This document shows positions 1 through 6,678 of a stretch of DNA of 6,695 bases, in pieces; position 1 is the first letter of the stretch; each line of letters starts with the position of its first letter. The translations under genes and the position numbers were made by a program. The stretch lies in NCBI GenBank assembly GCA_039197765.1, contig JBCCTX010000389.1, forward strand, positions 1-6,695, read 5' to 3'. This DNA is from JBCCTX01 sp039197765. Its GTDB lineage: Bacteria; Bacteroidota; Bacteroidia; J057. The notes below the pieces were generated by a model. The model saw nothing but the letters and a program-made list of their open reading frames with translations. It made no database searches and was not told the origin of the DNA.

Positions 1-2343
1 ACGACGTTGACCATTTTTCCCGCTAATAACCTATTGGGGGTATCGGGTAGGGGACCTATAGAGGTACAGCTAAATCGCGGGGAGACCTACTCAGTTAGAG
101 CGGCTGGTATGACTGCGGCAGCCCACCTGCAGGGAACACGCATCGTCTCTGATAAACCGGTTGCTGTTACAAATTCTGATGATTCTATCATCAATATTGA
201 AACGACCGGGTGGGACCTTGCTGGGGACCAACTCGTCCCAGTTGATATCTTGGGTACTGAATATATAGTTGTTCGAGGAGATGCCGCGAGCGAGCAAGTG
301 TATATCGTGGCCACAGAAGATAATACCGCAATTAGCTATTTCAATCCCATCCGAACCCAGGTTACGCTCAACGAGGGTGGAAGCACCTCTTTGAACCTCA
401 CAGGAACCTCTACCTTTATATCAAGCAATAAGCCCGTATATGTATGGCACCTTTCAGGGGTGGCAAATGAACCCGGAGCTGCACTTATACCTCCTATTAC
501 CTGTACGGGCAACCAACGCGTGAATTTTATGCGTCCCATCGATCAAGACTTTCAGCTCATCCTGCTGACACGGAGTGAACACATCCGAGATTTTGTATTA
601 GATGGGAATACGGCTACCCAGGCTTTTTCCGCAGGTGCCTTCTCCGATGTACCTGGGACAAATAATGAATGGAAATCTGCCAGAATCAACGTAAGTTCCC
701 TCTCGCTTGGGTTTCATCAACTGGAAAATACTACAGGCCTTTTTCACCTGGGCACCTTGGCTTTTCCCGGAGCCGGAGGAGGGAGTTCTTATGGCTATTT
801 TTCCTCCTATAATAGCTTGAATCTAGGAGAAGAAGAGACTTTCTGCGAAGGGGATACCCTCCAGTTAGATGCTGGCCCCGATGCCCTTTCCTATGAATGG
901 CAAGATGGATCCGCTGAAAGGAACTTTACCATTTCGGGTTCGGGCATTTACTGGGTGAAAACTCGTCTTCTCGGTGGATGTGAATTAATTGATACCATTA
1001 CTGTAGAAGAAATACAGCTTAGAGTGGATCTCGGACCTGATAGTACCCTTTGCGAAGGAGAGACCATAGGTCTATCAGCTAGTAACCCCTTTGCAAGCTA
1101 TCTTTGGCAAGATGGTTCAATTGGAAGTCAGTATTTGGTTGACGAACCGGGGACTTATAGGGTAGCTATTTCACGGGATGAATGCGAAACTTCCGATTCG
1201 GTTACAATCGATTACACATTCTTTCCCAATTTGAATTTAGGGGTAGATACATTTATCTGTGAGGGAGATAACCTATTACTAGATGCTGGTGAGGACTCCA
1301 CTGCATGGACCTTTACCTGGGAGGATGGAAGTACAGAACCCGAAAGATTAATTGATACGACGGGAAACTACAGCGTTCTCTTACAAGTCGAAAACTGTAG
1401 CCTAGAAGATGAGATCGAAGTAGAGGAGATCATTTTCATCCTTGAGCTAGGTGAGGATAGCACCCTGTGCGAAGGGGAGACTCTCGACCTGAATGCGACC
1501 AATCCAGGTGTAAGCTACAGTTGGCAGGATAATTCTTCTTCTGCTCAATATAAAGTGGAATCTCCTGGAACCTATTTTGTCCAAGTACAACGAGAGCTAT
1601 GTACCCTTGCAGACACGATTCAAATTGACTATATCGACGTACCTGAATTAGACTTAGGACCAGATACCCTCCTCTGTGAGGATGAAGAAATAGAATTGAA
1701 TGTATTCTTTCCCGAAGCAAGCTACCTGTGGGAAAATGGATCTATGGATCCTATTAGAGAAGTAAATTCTGCAGGCTGGTTCGTTATTCGCCGAGACTAT
1801 TTGGGATGTTTGCGCTCTGACTCGCTATTTATTATTCCTACCATTCCAGAGCTAAGCTTAAGGCCAGATACCCTGATTTGCTTAAGTGATTCTGTTCGCC
1901 TTTTCACCAACCCCAGAAAGGCAACCCTGCTATGGGAAGATGGAAGTACAGCAAACGAACGCTTTGTCAGGGAGTCTGGACTATACACAGTCGTCGCTAC
2001 TAACCGATGCGCAAGTGCACAGGCTTCGATGTCCCTCATGGTGGAAGATTGTACCTGTCAACTCCTACTCCCCAACGTGTTCACTCCTAACCAAGATGGG
2101 CTGCATGAGCAGTTTTTTCCTGAATTGGATTGTGAGGTGGAAACCTATTCTCTAGAGGTGTTTGACCGCTGGGGACATGTACTTTTTACCAGTGAAGACC
2201 CCACATTAGGGTGGGATGGGACAGATACCCAGGGAAATGCCCTAAAGGAGGGCGTTTATTTCTACCAACTTCTTTACCGCGGAGCAGATCGTTGGAACCA
2301 GCAAAATATTCGGAGAAAGGGAAATGTCTTATTAGTCAGATAA
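1..2343 (+). CDS. Large surface protein, 5'-truncated: IgGFc-binding-type domain, six Ig/PKD-like repeats, CHU_C (T9SS type B) sorting domain
   Basis: The reading frame is open from the first base, and the first residues fall inside a domain, so the true start and signal peptide lie upstream. The TTG at 7 is not a credible start. Domains in order: about 1-810 matches the later part of an IgGFc-binding N-terminal-type domain, with phrases such as GWDLAGDQLVPVDILGTEY and PGAALIPPITCTGNQR and a closing SYGY; 817-2061 holds six repeats of 68-70 residues; 2062-2340 is a CHU_C domain with PNVFTPNQDG, FDRWG, GWDGT and GVYFYQL, ending in LLVR. CHU_C domains are known to send proteins through the type IX secretion system to the cell surface or medium. 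Each repeat has two cysteines, one in a (T/F/L)xCEG-like motif and one near its end, probably forming a disulfide. By inference the protein is a surface adhesin or gliding-related protein; its ligand is unknown, and binding to IgG should not be assumed from the domain name. The final stop is TAA at 2341. Confidence 0.9.
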   Translation, partial: TTLTIFPANNLLGVSGRGPIEVQLNRGETYSVRAAGMTAAAHLQGTRIVSDKPVAVTNSDDSIINIETTGWDLAGDQLVPVDILGTEYIVVRGDAASEQVYIVATEDNTAISYFNPIRTQVTLNEGGSTSLNLTGTSTFISSNKPVYVWHLSGVANEPGAALIPPITCTGNQRVNFMRPIDQDFQLILLTRSEHIRDFVLDGNTATQAFSAGAFSDVPGTNNEWKSARINVSSLSLGFHQLENTTGLFHLGTLAFPGAGGGSSYGYFSSYNSLNLGEEETFCEGDTLQLDAGPDALSYEWQDGSAERNFTISGSGIYWVKTRLLGGCELIDTITVEEIQLRVDLGPDSTLCEGETIGLSASNPFASYLWQDGSIGSQYLVDEPGTYRVAISRDECETSDSVTIDYTFFPNLNLGVDTFICEGDNLLLDAGEDSTAWTFTWEDGSTEPERLIDTTGNYSVLLQVENCSLEDEIEVEEIIFILELGEDSTLCEGETLDLNATNPGVSYSWQDNSSSAQYKVESPGTYFVQVQRELCTLADTIQIDYIDVPELDLGPDTLLCEDEEIELNVFFPEASYLWENGSMDPIREVNSAGWFVIRRDYLGCLRSDSLFIIPTIPELSLRPDTLICLSDSVRLFTNPRKATLLWEDGSTANERFVRESGLYTVVATNRCASAQASMSLMVEDCTCQLLLPNVFTPNQDGLHEQFFPELDCEVETYSLEVFDRWGHVLFTSEDPTLGWDGTDTQGNALKEGVYFYQLLYRGADRWNQQNIRRKGNVLLVR
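817..2061 (+). repeat. Six tandem Ig/PKD-like protein repeats, with a two-unit super-period
   Basis: Units start at about 817, 1024, 1231, 1441, 1648 and 1852, and the conserved Leu-Gly (Leu-Arg in unit 6) codons are 207, 207, 210, 207 and 204 bp apart. The shared pattern is LGxD, then xCEG(D/E), a hydrophobic strand, W(Q/E)(D/N)GS, PGTYxV or similar, and a second Cys. Units 2 and 4 are the closest pair: both are 69 residues, share DSTLCEGET and PGTY, and match at 36 of 69 positions by hand alignment without gaps. Units 1 and 3 share LNLG, CEGD, LDAG and a terminal VEEI. Units 5 and 6 are more diverged, and unit 6 has lost the EG after its first Cys. The order therefore reads A-B-A'-B'-C-D. 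Such domains usually form stalks that hold a functional head away from the cell surface; that role is inferred here. Confidence 0.85.
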
Positions 2344-2368
2344 TTTGTTCCTCCAACCACTGAAGAAG

Positions 2369-2387
2369 GAATAAACTCCTTTTATTC
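2369..2387 (+). terminator. Weak possible terminator hairpin after the adhesin gene
   Basis: A 7-bp inverted repeat GAATAAA / TTTATTC encloses a 5-nt loop (CTCCT), 25 bp after the stop codon. The stem is almost all A-T, and no clear U-tract follows beyond the stem itself, so termination would be weak. An alternative 5-bp stem AAGGA/TCCTT overlaps it. Confidence 0.25.
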
Positions 2388-2412
2388 GTCTTGATTATAT
2401 TAAGATAATAAT

Positions 2413-2434
2413 ATGTTAACATTTTGTTAACATT
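2413..2434 (+). repeat. Two direct copies of TGTTAACATT, 11 bp apart
   Basis: TGTTAACATT occurs at 2414-2423 and again at 2425-2434, one helical turn apart. Each contains the palindrome GTTAAC, and the first sits in the larger palindrome ATGTTAACAT (2413-2422). The second copy overlaps the -33 element proposed for the metalloprotease gene. This layout suits binding of a dimeric regulator, or two molecules on the same DNA face, but no regulator is identified and AT-rich intergenic DNA can produce such repeats by chance. Confidence 0.4.
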
Positions 2435-2453
2435 GGGATTTTTCGTAATTTTA
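2422..2453 (+). promoter_or_regulatory. Candidate Bacteroidota promoter of the metalloprotease gene
   Basis: The Bacteroidota consensus for the major sigma factor is TTTG or TTG near -33 and TAnnTTTG near -7. Here TTTTG ends at 2426, and TAATTTTA (one mismatch, A for the last G) is at 2446-2453, separated by 19 nt from the TTG. Transcription would start near 2460 and give a leader of about 30 nt before the ATG at 2491. The site lies in the most AT-rich part of the gap between genes. Confidence 0.4.
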
Positions 2454-2490
2454 TTCAAGCGCCTTCTTTTCCACTTAATGTAGATCACCT

Positions 2491-3303
2491 ATGAAAACTA
2501 GCATATATTGGGCCGGGGTCCTTTCCAGTCTAACTATGATTGACCAAGTGGTTAATGGGCAATCCTTGACTAGAGATGAGTGCCATCCCTTCGCTGATAA
2601 AAGAGCTCACCGACCCCATTATCGGATGTCAGATACCCAAAGTGCTTCTATACGCTATGTTGAAGACTCTGATCATCCTCATTTCGTTGTGGAAGCTTAC
2701 TTTTGCGCTGCACATAACACGGATACAGAGAGAAGGATTTTGGAAGCTTCACTAGATTTTTGGAATGGGCAAAGTGGACGATTTGGGTATAAAATTCAGG
2801 TAGATGGAAAGGAGCAAATTATTCCCGTATATTTTCACCTGAATGAAGCTGCAGGAATATATGATGGCAATGGCTTTTTTCTACCAGCAGGGAGGGTGAA
2901 CTCCAGTTTGCTGACTTACCTTTTTGTCGTTCCAGATAAACGCCTTAGAAAACTTGACAAGTTAATGGAAAGTGGTCGTGCCGTAGGTTTCGCAGCCCCC
3001 AATGCGATTTATATCTCTGACGAGTATGTAGATTCTAAAACCATTGGGCTGCACGAAATGGGGCACATACTAGGGGCAAAACATGTCAAGAACAGCATTA
3101 TGGATACGGAGGTTTCCCTCCTTATCCCTAAGGTGAGAAAGAAGACTATTCGCCAAATTCTTGCCAAAGGGGGAATCCCTGTTAAGGGATTAAAGCGTAA
3201 TAGAACCCATCACCAGGATGCTTCCCTACAATACGCTCAGGTGGGCAAAATTGTAAAGCAGAAGCAACATCACTCTCAGCCCAATTTGGCCTTTGTAAAT
3301 TAG
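2491..3303 (+). CDS. Metzincin-type (matrixin-like) zinc metalloprotease, probably exported
   Basis: This 270-residue protein carries LHEMGHILGAKH, the metzincin zinc-binding signature HExxHxxGxxH. Zinc ligands would be His188, His192 and His198, with Glu189 the catalytic base. Met204 in SIMD is the likely Met-turn, only six residues after the third His, a short spacing like that in small bacterial matrixin-like proteases. The N-terminus (Lys2, then a hydrophobic stretch to about residue 17, possible cleavage after Gly23 before QS) looks like a weak signal peptide, interrupted by Asp18. Only two cysteines occur, Cys31 and Cys72, and they could pair. Residues from about 213 on are basic and His-rich (RTHHQ, KQHHSQ). 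There is no T9SS sorting domain. An in-frame TAA at 2476 lies five codons upstream, so the ATG at 2491 is the first possible ATG. No Shine-Dalgarno is visible. The substrate is unknown; the family assignment is firm at motif level, the exact MEROPS family is not. Confidence 0.85.
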   Translation: MKTSIYWAGVLSSLTMIDQVVNGQSLTRDECHPFADKRAHRPHYRMSDTQSASIRYVEDSDHPHFVVEAYFCAAHNTDTERRILEASLDFWNGQSGRFGYKIQVDGKEQIIPVYFHLNEAAGIYDGNGFFLPAGRVNSSLLTYLFVVPDKRLRKLDKLMESGRAVGFAAPNAIYISDEYVDSKTIGLHEMGHILGAKHVKNSIMDTEVSLLIPKVRKKTIRQILAKGGIPVKGLKRNRTHHQDASLQYAQVGKIVKQKQHHSQPNLAFVN

Positions 3304-3308
3304 AGATA

Positions 3309-3344
3309 TGCAAATTGCCTACAAGCCCTTAAAAGGCGTTTGCA
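3309..3344 (+). terminator. Imperfect hairpin downstream of the metalloprotease gene
   Basis: TGCAAA (3309-3314) pairs with TTTGCA (3339-3344) and GCCT (3317-3320) with AGGC (3334-3337), with a small TT/G internal loop and a 13-nt apical loop. It begins six bases after the stop codon at 3301-3303. No U-tract follows, so it may stabilise the 3' end of the transcript rather than stop transcription. The rest of the gap to the next gene shows no promoter matching both consensus boxes. Confidence 0.35.
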
Positions 3345-3460
3345 AATGCTAAACAATAGACTTATTAGGGGTAGAAATTCTGCCTAAGATATTCCTTGAT
3401 CTTTCTTATTTTTATCAGAGATTGAAAGTAGAATTTCGGGAAATATCAACCTAAACCTGT

Positions 3461-6343
3461 ATGCGGAACCTTTCCATTAGTTTTTGTTTTGTACCCAAGT
3501 CTCTATTGAGCCTGTCTTTTGTAGGTATGCTCCTGAGTATATGTTGTCTCCTGCCAGTCATATTAATAGGCCAGGATCTTCCAGATATTCCCCCTGGGGT
3601 AGTAGCCTGGACAGAACCAGCATTTCCCACTCCCAATGATGATGTTACAGTATATTTCAACGCCAAGGAAGGAAATGGTGGCTTGGAAGGCTTTACAGGA
3701 AACGTCTATGCCCACACAGGTGTGCTTACCAATCTTAGTTTCAATGATTCAGACTGGAAACACGTAAAAACAGATTGGCCGGGAGATGACCCCGAGATCT
3801 TAATGACACGCTTAGCCGAGGATCTTTATTCCATTTCTTATAACATTGTAGAGTTCTACGGTCCCGACCCTGGCGAAGAAATACAAAAACTGGCCTTTGT
3901 ATTTCGCAGTATAGACGGGGAACCCTCAGGTCGAGCTACAGATGGAGGAGATATTTTTCTTGATGTTTTTCCCGCGAATTCGGGGTTGATTTTGGATATC
4001 CTCTCTCCACAATCCGACGAGATTATATCCAGTGGGGAGGATATGAACCTGCAGGTCCAATTAAATGTTGAAGCGACCTTGGAAATAACTGACAATGATT
4101 CTACGCTATTTAGTGGAATTGCCCAAGAGGTAGACTTGGTAATTCCCAACCCTGAGCCTGGAATTCACTTAGTCGTTATTACGGCGAGTGTAGAAGAGGA
4201 AAGCATTAAGGATTCTGTCAGCTATTTGGTATTGAGAGAAAGAGATAGAGAGAACCCTCCGCCGGGTACCCAATTAGGACTTACCTATACGGATAGTAGC
4301 TACCTTTTTGCCCTACACGCGCCAGAGAAAACGTCAGTTTCCTTTCTTTGTCCCGCGAATAATTTTTCCTTTGTAAATGGATTTCAAATGACACGGTCTA
4401 CCGTTGGGGATACCTTTTGGGTAGAATTGTCAAAGGACTTATTTGATGTGCGAACCAATACCTATCAATTCCTGGTGGACGGTCAGATTGCTATTGCCGA
4501 TCCTTATGCTCAATTGGTTTTGGATCAAGGCCAGGATGCGTTCATTCCTTCTCGAAACCTTGAAGGACTTCCTCCCTTTCCAGGCGGTGCAACAGGAATT
4601 GTTACAGTTTTTGACCTAAATCCCTCAACCTTTGACTGGCAAGTTGATACTTTCCAAGCTCCAGCAAAAGAGAATTTGGTCATTTATGAATTGCTCCTGA
4701 GGGATTTTTTATCTGACCACAGTTACAGGTCCCTAATTGATACCTTGGATTATTTGGCTGACTTAGGGGTTAATGCCATTGAATTAATGCCCGTTCAAGA
4801 ATTTGAGGCCAACTTAAGCTGGGGGTATAATCCCTCCTTTCACTTTGCAGTAGACAAATACTATGGGAGTCGGGCAGAGTTGAAGCAATTTATCGATGCA
4901 GCTCATACAAAAGGAATTGCGGTTATCCTAGATGTGGTCTATAACCATGTATTTGGCCAAGCTCCTTTCGCTCGAATGTACTGGGATAATGCCAATAATC
5001 GACCGGCAGCTAATAATCCTTGGTTAAATCCCATTCCCAGACATCCTTTTAATGTTGGGTTTGACGTAGATCACGAAAGCCCAGCTACTCGTTCTTGGGT
5101 TAAACGCAACCTCAGCCAGTGGGTAGAGGAGTATAGAATCGATGGATTTAGGTTTGATCTATCAAAGGGCTTGACGCAAACCAATTCTGGAAGTGATCCC
5201 GGCTTAATGTCTCAGTATGACGCAAGTAGAATAGCAATATTAAAGGACTATGCCGATCATGTTTGGCGTTTGAATCCAGAAACCTATGTAATCATGGAGC
5301 ATTTCGCTGATAATCGAGAAGAGGTCGAGTTGGCCAATTATGGGATGATGCTCTGGGGAAACATGAATTTTCAATTTGCTGAAGCTGCCATGGGCTATGT
5401 CTCAGACTTGGATGGGGCCAACTACCAAGCTAGAGGTTGGTCCAATCCGCATTTGATCTCCTATATGGAAAGTCACGACGAAGAACGGGTGATGTACAAG
5501 GTCCTTCAATTTGGAAATTCAAATGGAAGCTACAACACCAAAAACATAGGTACAGCGCTTGATAGAATCGAAGCAATCAGCGCCCTGTATTACACAATTC
5601 CTGGACCCAAAATGCTTTGGCAGTTTGGTGAATTGGGCTACGATTTTTCCATTAACCAGTGTCAAAGTGGCCCTGTAAGTGAGGGATGTCGATTAGATGT
5701 AAAGCCTATCCGATGGGATTATTTACAAGTACCCGACAGAAAAGCCCTCTTCGATCGGGTAAGCCGAATCGTACAATTGAAGACGCAATTCTCTACCTTT
5801 AGTACCCGTGATTTTCAGCTAGATGATACGGATTCTTATGTTAAACAGCTTCGCTTAAACCATCCAGATATGGATGCCTTTGTCATTACTAACTTTGACG
5901 TAATAGAACGGTCAGTTACGGCCTTATTCCCAGATTCGGGCACATGGCATGAGTTCTTTTCAGGAGATAGTTTGGAACTCAACGCCAATTCCCAAAGTAT
6001 GACCCTTGCACCAGGAGCCTATCGCATTTATACATCCAGAAGAATTGCAGAAGAAGGAGGGATTATAACAAATAATTTGGAAGAAGCCAGCAACTTCCCA
6101 ATGCGTGTATATCCCAATCCGTTGAAGGAAGGGCAGACACTTCAACTTTCTCTCCCTTCGACTCCACAGGTAGAAAATATAAAACTATATAATTTGGAAG
6201 GAAAGTCTGAAACCCTCCGATTTTCTCTGCAAGGAGCAAGTGCCAACGTAACAATACCTCAAAATTTTCCTGCAGGTATGTACATCCTACAGATTTCCTT
6301 TAACAAGGGTACCACGTATCAAAAGATTATGATAGGCGGTTAA
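3461..6343 (+). CDS. Secreted multimodular GH13 alpha-amylase-family glycosidase with T9SS type A sorting domain
   Basis: This 960-residue enzyme probably cleaves alpha-1,4 (or alpha-1,6) linkages in starch or glycogen outside the cell. Modules: signal peptide about 1-37 (Arg2, Lys13, then a long hydrophobic run ending ILIG before QD); beta-sandwich module about 43-172 with NVYAHTGV and LAFVFR, of a type found at the front of Bacteroidota amylases and possibly glycan-binding; Ig-like stretch about 177-258; CBM48/isoamylase-N-like segment about 270-360 (FALHAP, YQFLVDG, DPYAQLV); GH13 barrel about 404-780; beta domain about 785-865; type A sorting domain 881-960 opening with VYPNP. Conserved GH13 regions: DVVYNH (491-496), GFRFD with nucleophile Asp566, the acid/base Glu613 in IMEHF, and SHD with Asp673. 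WGYNP (454-458) and WQFGELGYD are also family hallmarks. All three catalytic acids are present, so activity is likely. The start is set by an in-frame TAA at 3452. Exact specificity and GH13 subfamily cannot be told from motifs alone. Confidence 0.92.
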   Translation: MRNLSISFCFVPKSLLSLSFVGMLLSICCLLPVILIGQDLPDIPPGVVAWTEPAFPTPNDDVTVYFNAKEGNGGLEGFTGNVYAHTGVLTNLSFNDSDWKHVKTDWPGDDPEILMTRLAEDLYSISYNIVEFYGPDPGEEIQKLAFVFRSIDGEPSGRATDGGDIFLDVFPANSGLILDILSPQSDEIISSGEDMNLQVQLNVEATLEITDNDSTLFSGIAQEVDLVIPNPEPGIHLVVITASVEEESIKDSVSYLVLRERDRENPPPGTQLGLTYTDSSYLFALHAPEKTSVSFLCPANNFSFVNGFQMTRSTVGDTFWVELSKDLFDVRTNTYQFLVDGQIAIADPYAQLVLDQGQDAFIPSRNLEGLPPFPGGATGIVTVFDLNPSTFDWQVDTFQAPAKENLVIYELLLRDFLSDHSYRSLIDTLDYLADLGVNAIELMPVQEFEANLSWGYNPSFHFAVDKYYGSRAELKQFIDAAHTKGIAVILDVVYNHVFGQAPFARMYWDNANNRPAANNPWLNPIPRHPFNVGFDVDHESPATRSWVKRNLSQWVEEYRIDGFRFDLSKGLTQTNSGSDPGLMSQYDASRIAILKDYADHVWRLNPETYVIMEHFADNREEVELANYGMMLWGNMNFQFAEAAMGYVSDLDGANYQARGWSNPHLISYMESHDEERVMYKVLQFGNSNGSYNTKNIGTALDRIEAISALYYTIPGPKMLWQFGELGYDFSINQCQSGPVSEGCRLDVKPIRWDYLQVPDRKALFDRVSRIVQLKTQFSTFSTRDFQLDDTDSYVKQLRLNHPDMDAFVITNFDVIERSVTALFPDSGTWHEFFSGDSLELNANSQSMTLAPGAYRIYTSRRIAEEGGIITNNLEEASNFPMRVYPNPLKEGQTLQLSLPSTPQVENIKLYNLEGKSETLRFSLQGASANVTIPQNFPAGMYILQISFNKGTTYQKIMIGG
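6101..6340 (+). other. T9SS type A C-terminal sorting domain of the GH13 enzyme
   Basis: Residues 881-960 have the standard features: an opening VYPNP, the IKLYNLEGK strand pair, then PAGMYILQI and a terminal KIMIGG. Such domains are known to direct passage through the outer membrane by the type IX secretion system and are usually removed afterwards, with the protein anchored to the surface or released. The adhesin upstream uses the other known signal type (CHU_C, type B). Confidence 0.88.
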
Positions 6344-6355
6344 GTTGATTCGATA

Positions 6356-6374
6356 AACCCAAGTTATAAGGGTT
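6356..6374 (+). terminator. Possible short hairpin after the GH13 gene
   Basis: AACCC (6356-6360) pairs with GGGTT (6370-6374) around a 9-nt AT-rich loop, beginning 13 bases after the stop codon at 6341-6343. The stem is only 5 bp and is followed by ACTTG rather than a U-run, so a terminator role is weakly supported. Confidence 0.3.
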
Positions 6375-6413
6375 ACTTGTCAGTACTTTCCTTACACCAC
6401 CTTGAGTAAAAGG

Positions 6414-6435
6414 CATCACCGATTGAGAGGTGATG
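6414..6435 (+). terminator. Perfect 7-bp inverted repeat downstream of the GH13 gene
   Basis: CATCACC (6414-6420) and GGTGATG (6429-6435) form a perfect 7-bp stem with an 8-nt loop. It is the strongest hairpin in the window but has no U-tract on either strand, so it may be a transcript-end stabiliser, a weak terminator or a protein site. Confidence 0.35.
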
Positions 6436-6594
6436 GAAACTAGCAATTGGCTGTAGCCTGCTCACAAGTGCACTTTCTAAGAAAAACCCTAGGTAATACA
6501 AGCCCTAACGGAGTTAGCTGGGGATTCTCCTATATCATCACCCCAATGCATTCGTTTTCCCTACTTACCGCTCAAAATAAGATCTACCCATTCC

Positions 6595-6612
6595 TTGTTA
6601 CGAATTTGTTAC
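6595..6612 (+). repeat. Two direct copies of TTGTTAC, 11 bp apart
   Basis: TTGTTAC occurs at 6595-6601 and 6606-6612. The 11-bp spacing and the TGTTA core match the pair at 2414-2434. It lies about 30 bp upstream of the -33 box of the promoter candidate at the right edge, a place where an activator could bind. Function is speculative. Confidence 0.3.
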
Positions 6613-6642
6613 AAGCAATTGAAAGCCTCTCCAATCCAAAAG

Positions 6643-6673
6643 TTTGCTTAAGGCCTTCAAATCAATAGTTTTG
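6643..6673 (+). promoter_or_regulatory. Strong Bacteroidota-type promoter candidate at the right edge
   Basis: TTTG at 6643-6646 and TAGTTTTG at 6666-6673 match the Bacteroidota -33 (TTTG) and -7 (TAnnTTTG) elements exactly, with 19 nt between them. Transcription would start at about 6678-6682, so the gene it serves should begin at or just past the window end. An ATG at 6679 opens a frame MKSTT to the last base, but it would sit at the start point itself, making the transcript leaderless if it were the true start. Confidence 0.5.
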
Positions 6674-6678
6674 ATGGT

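Noticed and set aside
7..9. TTG at 7 as the start of the adhesin gene
   Set aside because: The frame is open to base 1, and the sequence begins in the middle of a conserved domain with no signal peptide.
817..2061. The regular roughly 207-bp periodicity as a CRISPR or DNA satellite array
   Set aside because: The periodicity is in an uninterrupted reading frame and reflects diverged protein domains, not near-identical DNA repeats with spacers.
1436..2155. Open frames of 80-94 residues on both strands inside the adhesin gene
   Set aside because: They overlap strongly conserved repeat and CHU_C coding sequence in another frame and show low-complexity, non-domain-like translations.
3407..3414. 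TATTTTTA as a -7 box for the GH13 gene
   Set aside because: It has one mismatch to TAnnTTTG, and no TTG lies at a suitable distance upstream, so both boxes cannot be matched.
3541..3560. Possible lipobox around the two adjacent cysteines (residues 28-29) of the GH13 enzyme
   Set aside because: The residue before the first Cys is Ile, not Gly, Ala or Ser, and the hydrophobic run continues past the cysteines, so an ordinary signal peptide fits better.
3451..4149. Open frames on the - strand over the start of the GH13 gene
   Set aside because: They are antisense to a signal peptide and folded modules with clear family character.
6447..6668. 73-residue + strand open frame with a TTG start
   Set aside because: It has no recognisable motif, no ribosome binding site and a rare start codon. 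Its start follows a hairpin, and its 3' end overlaps the promoter candidate at 6643-6673.
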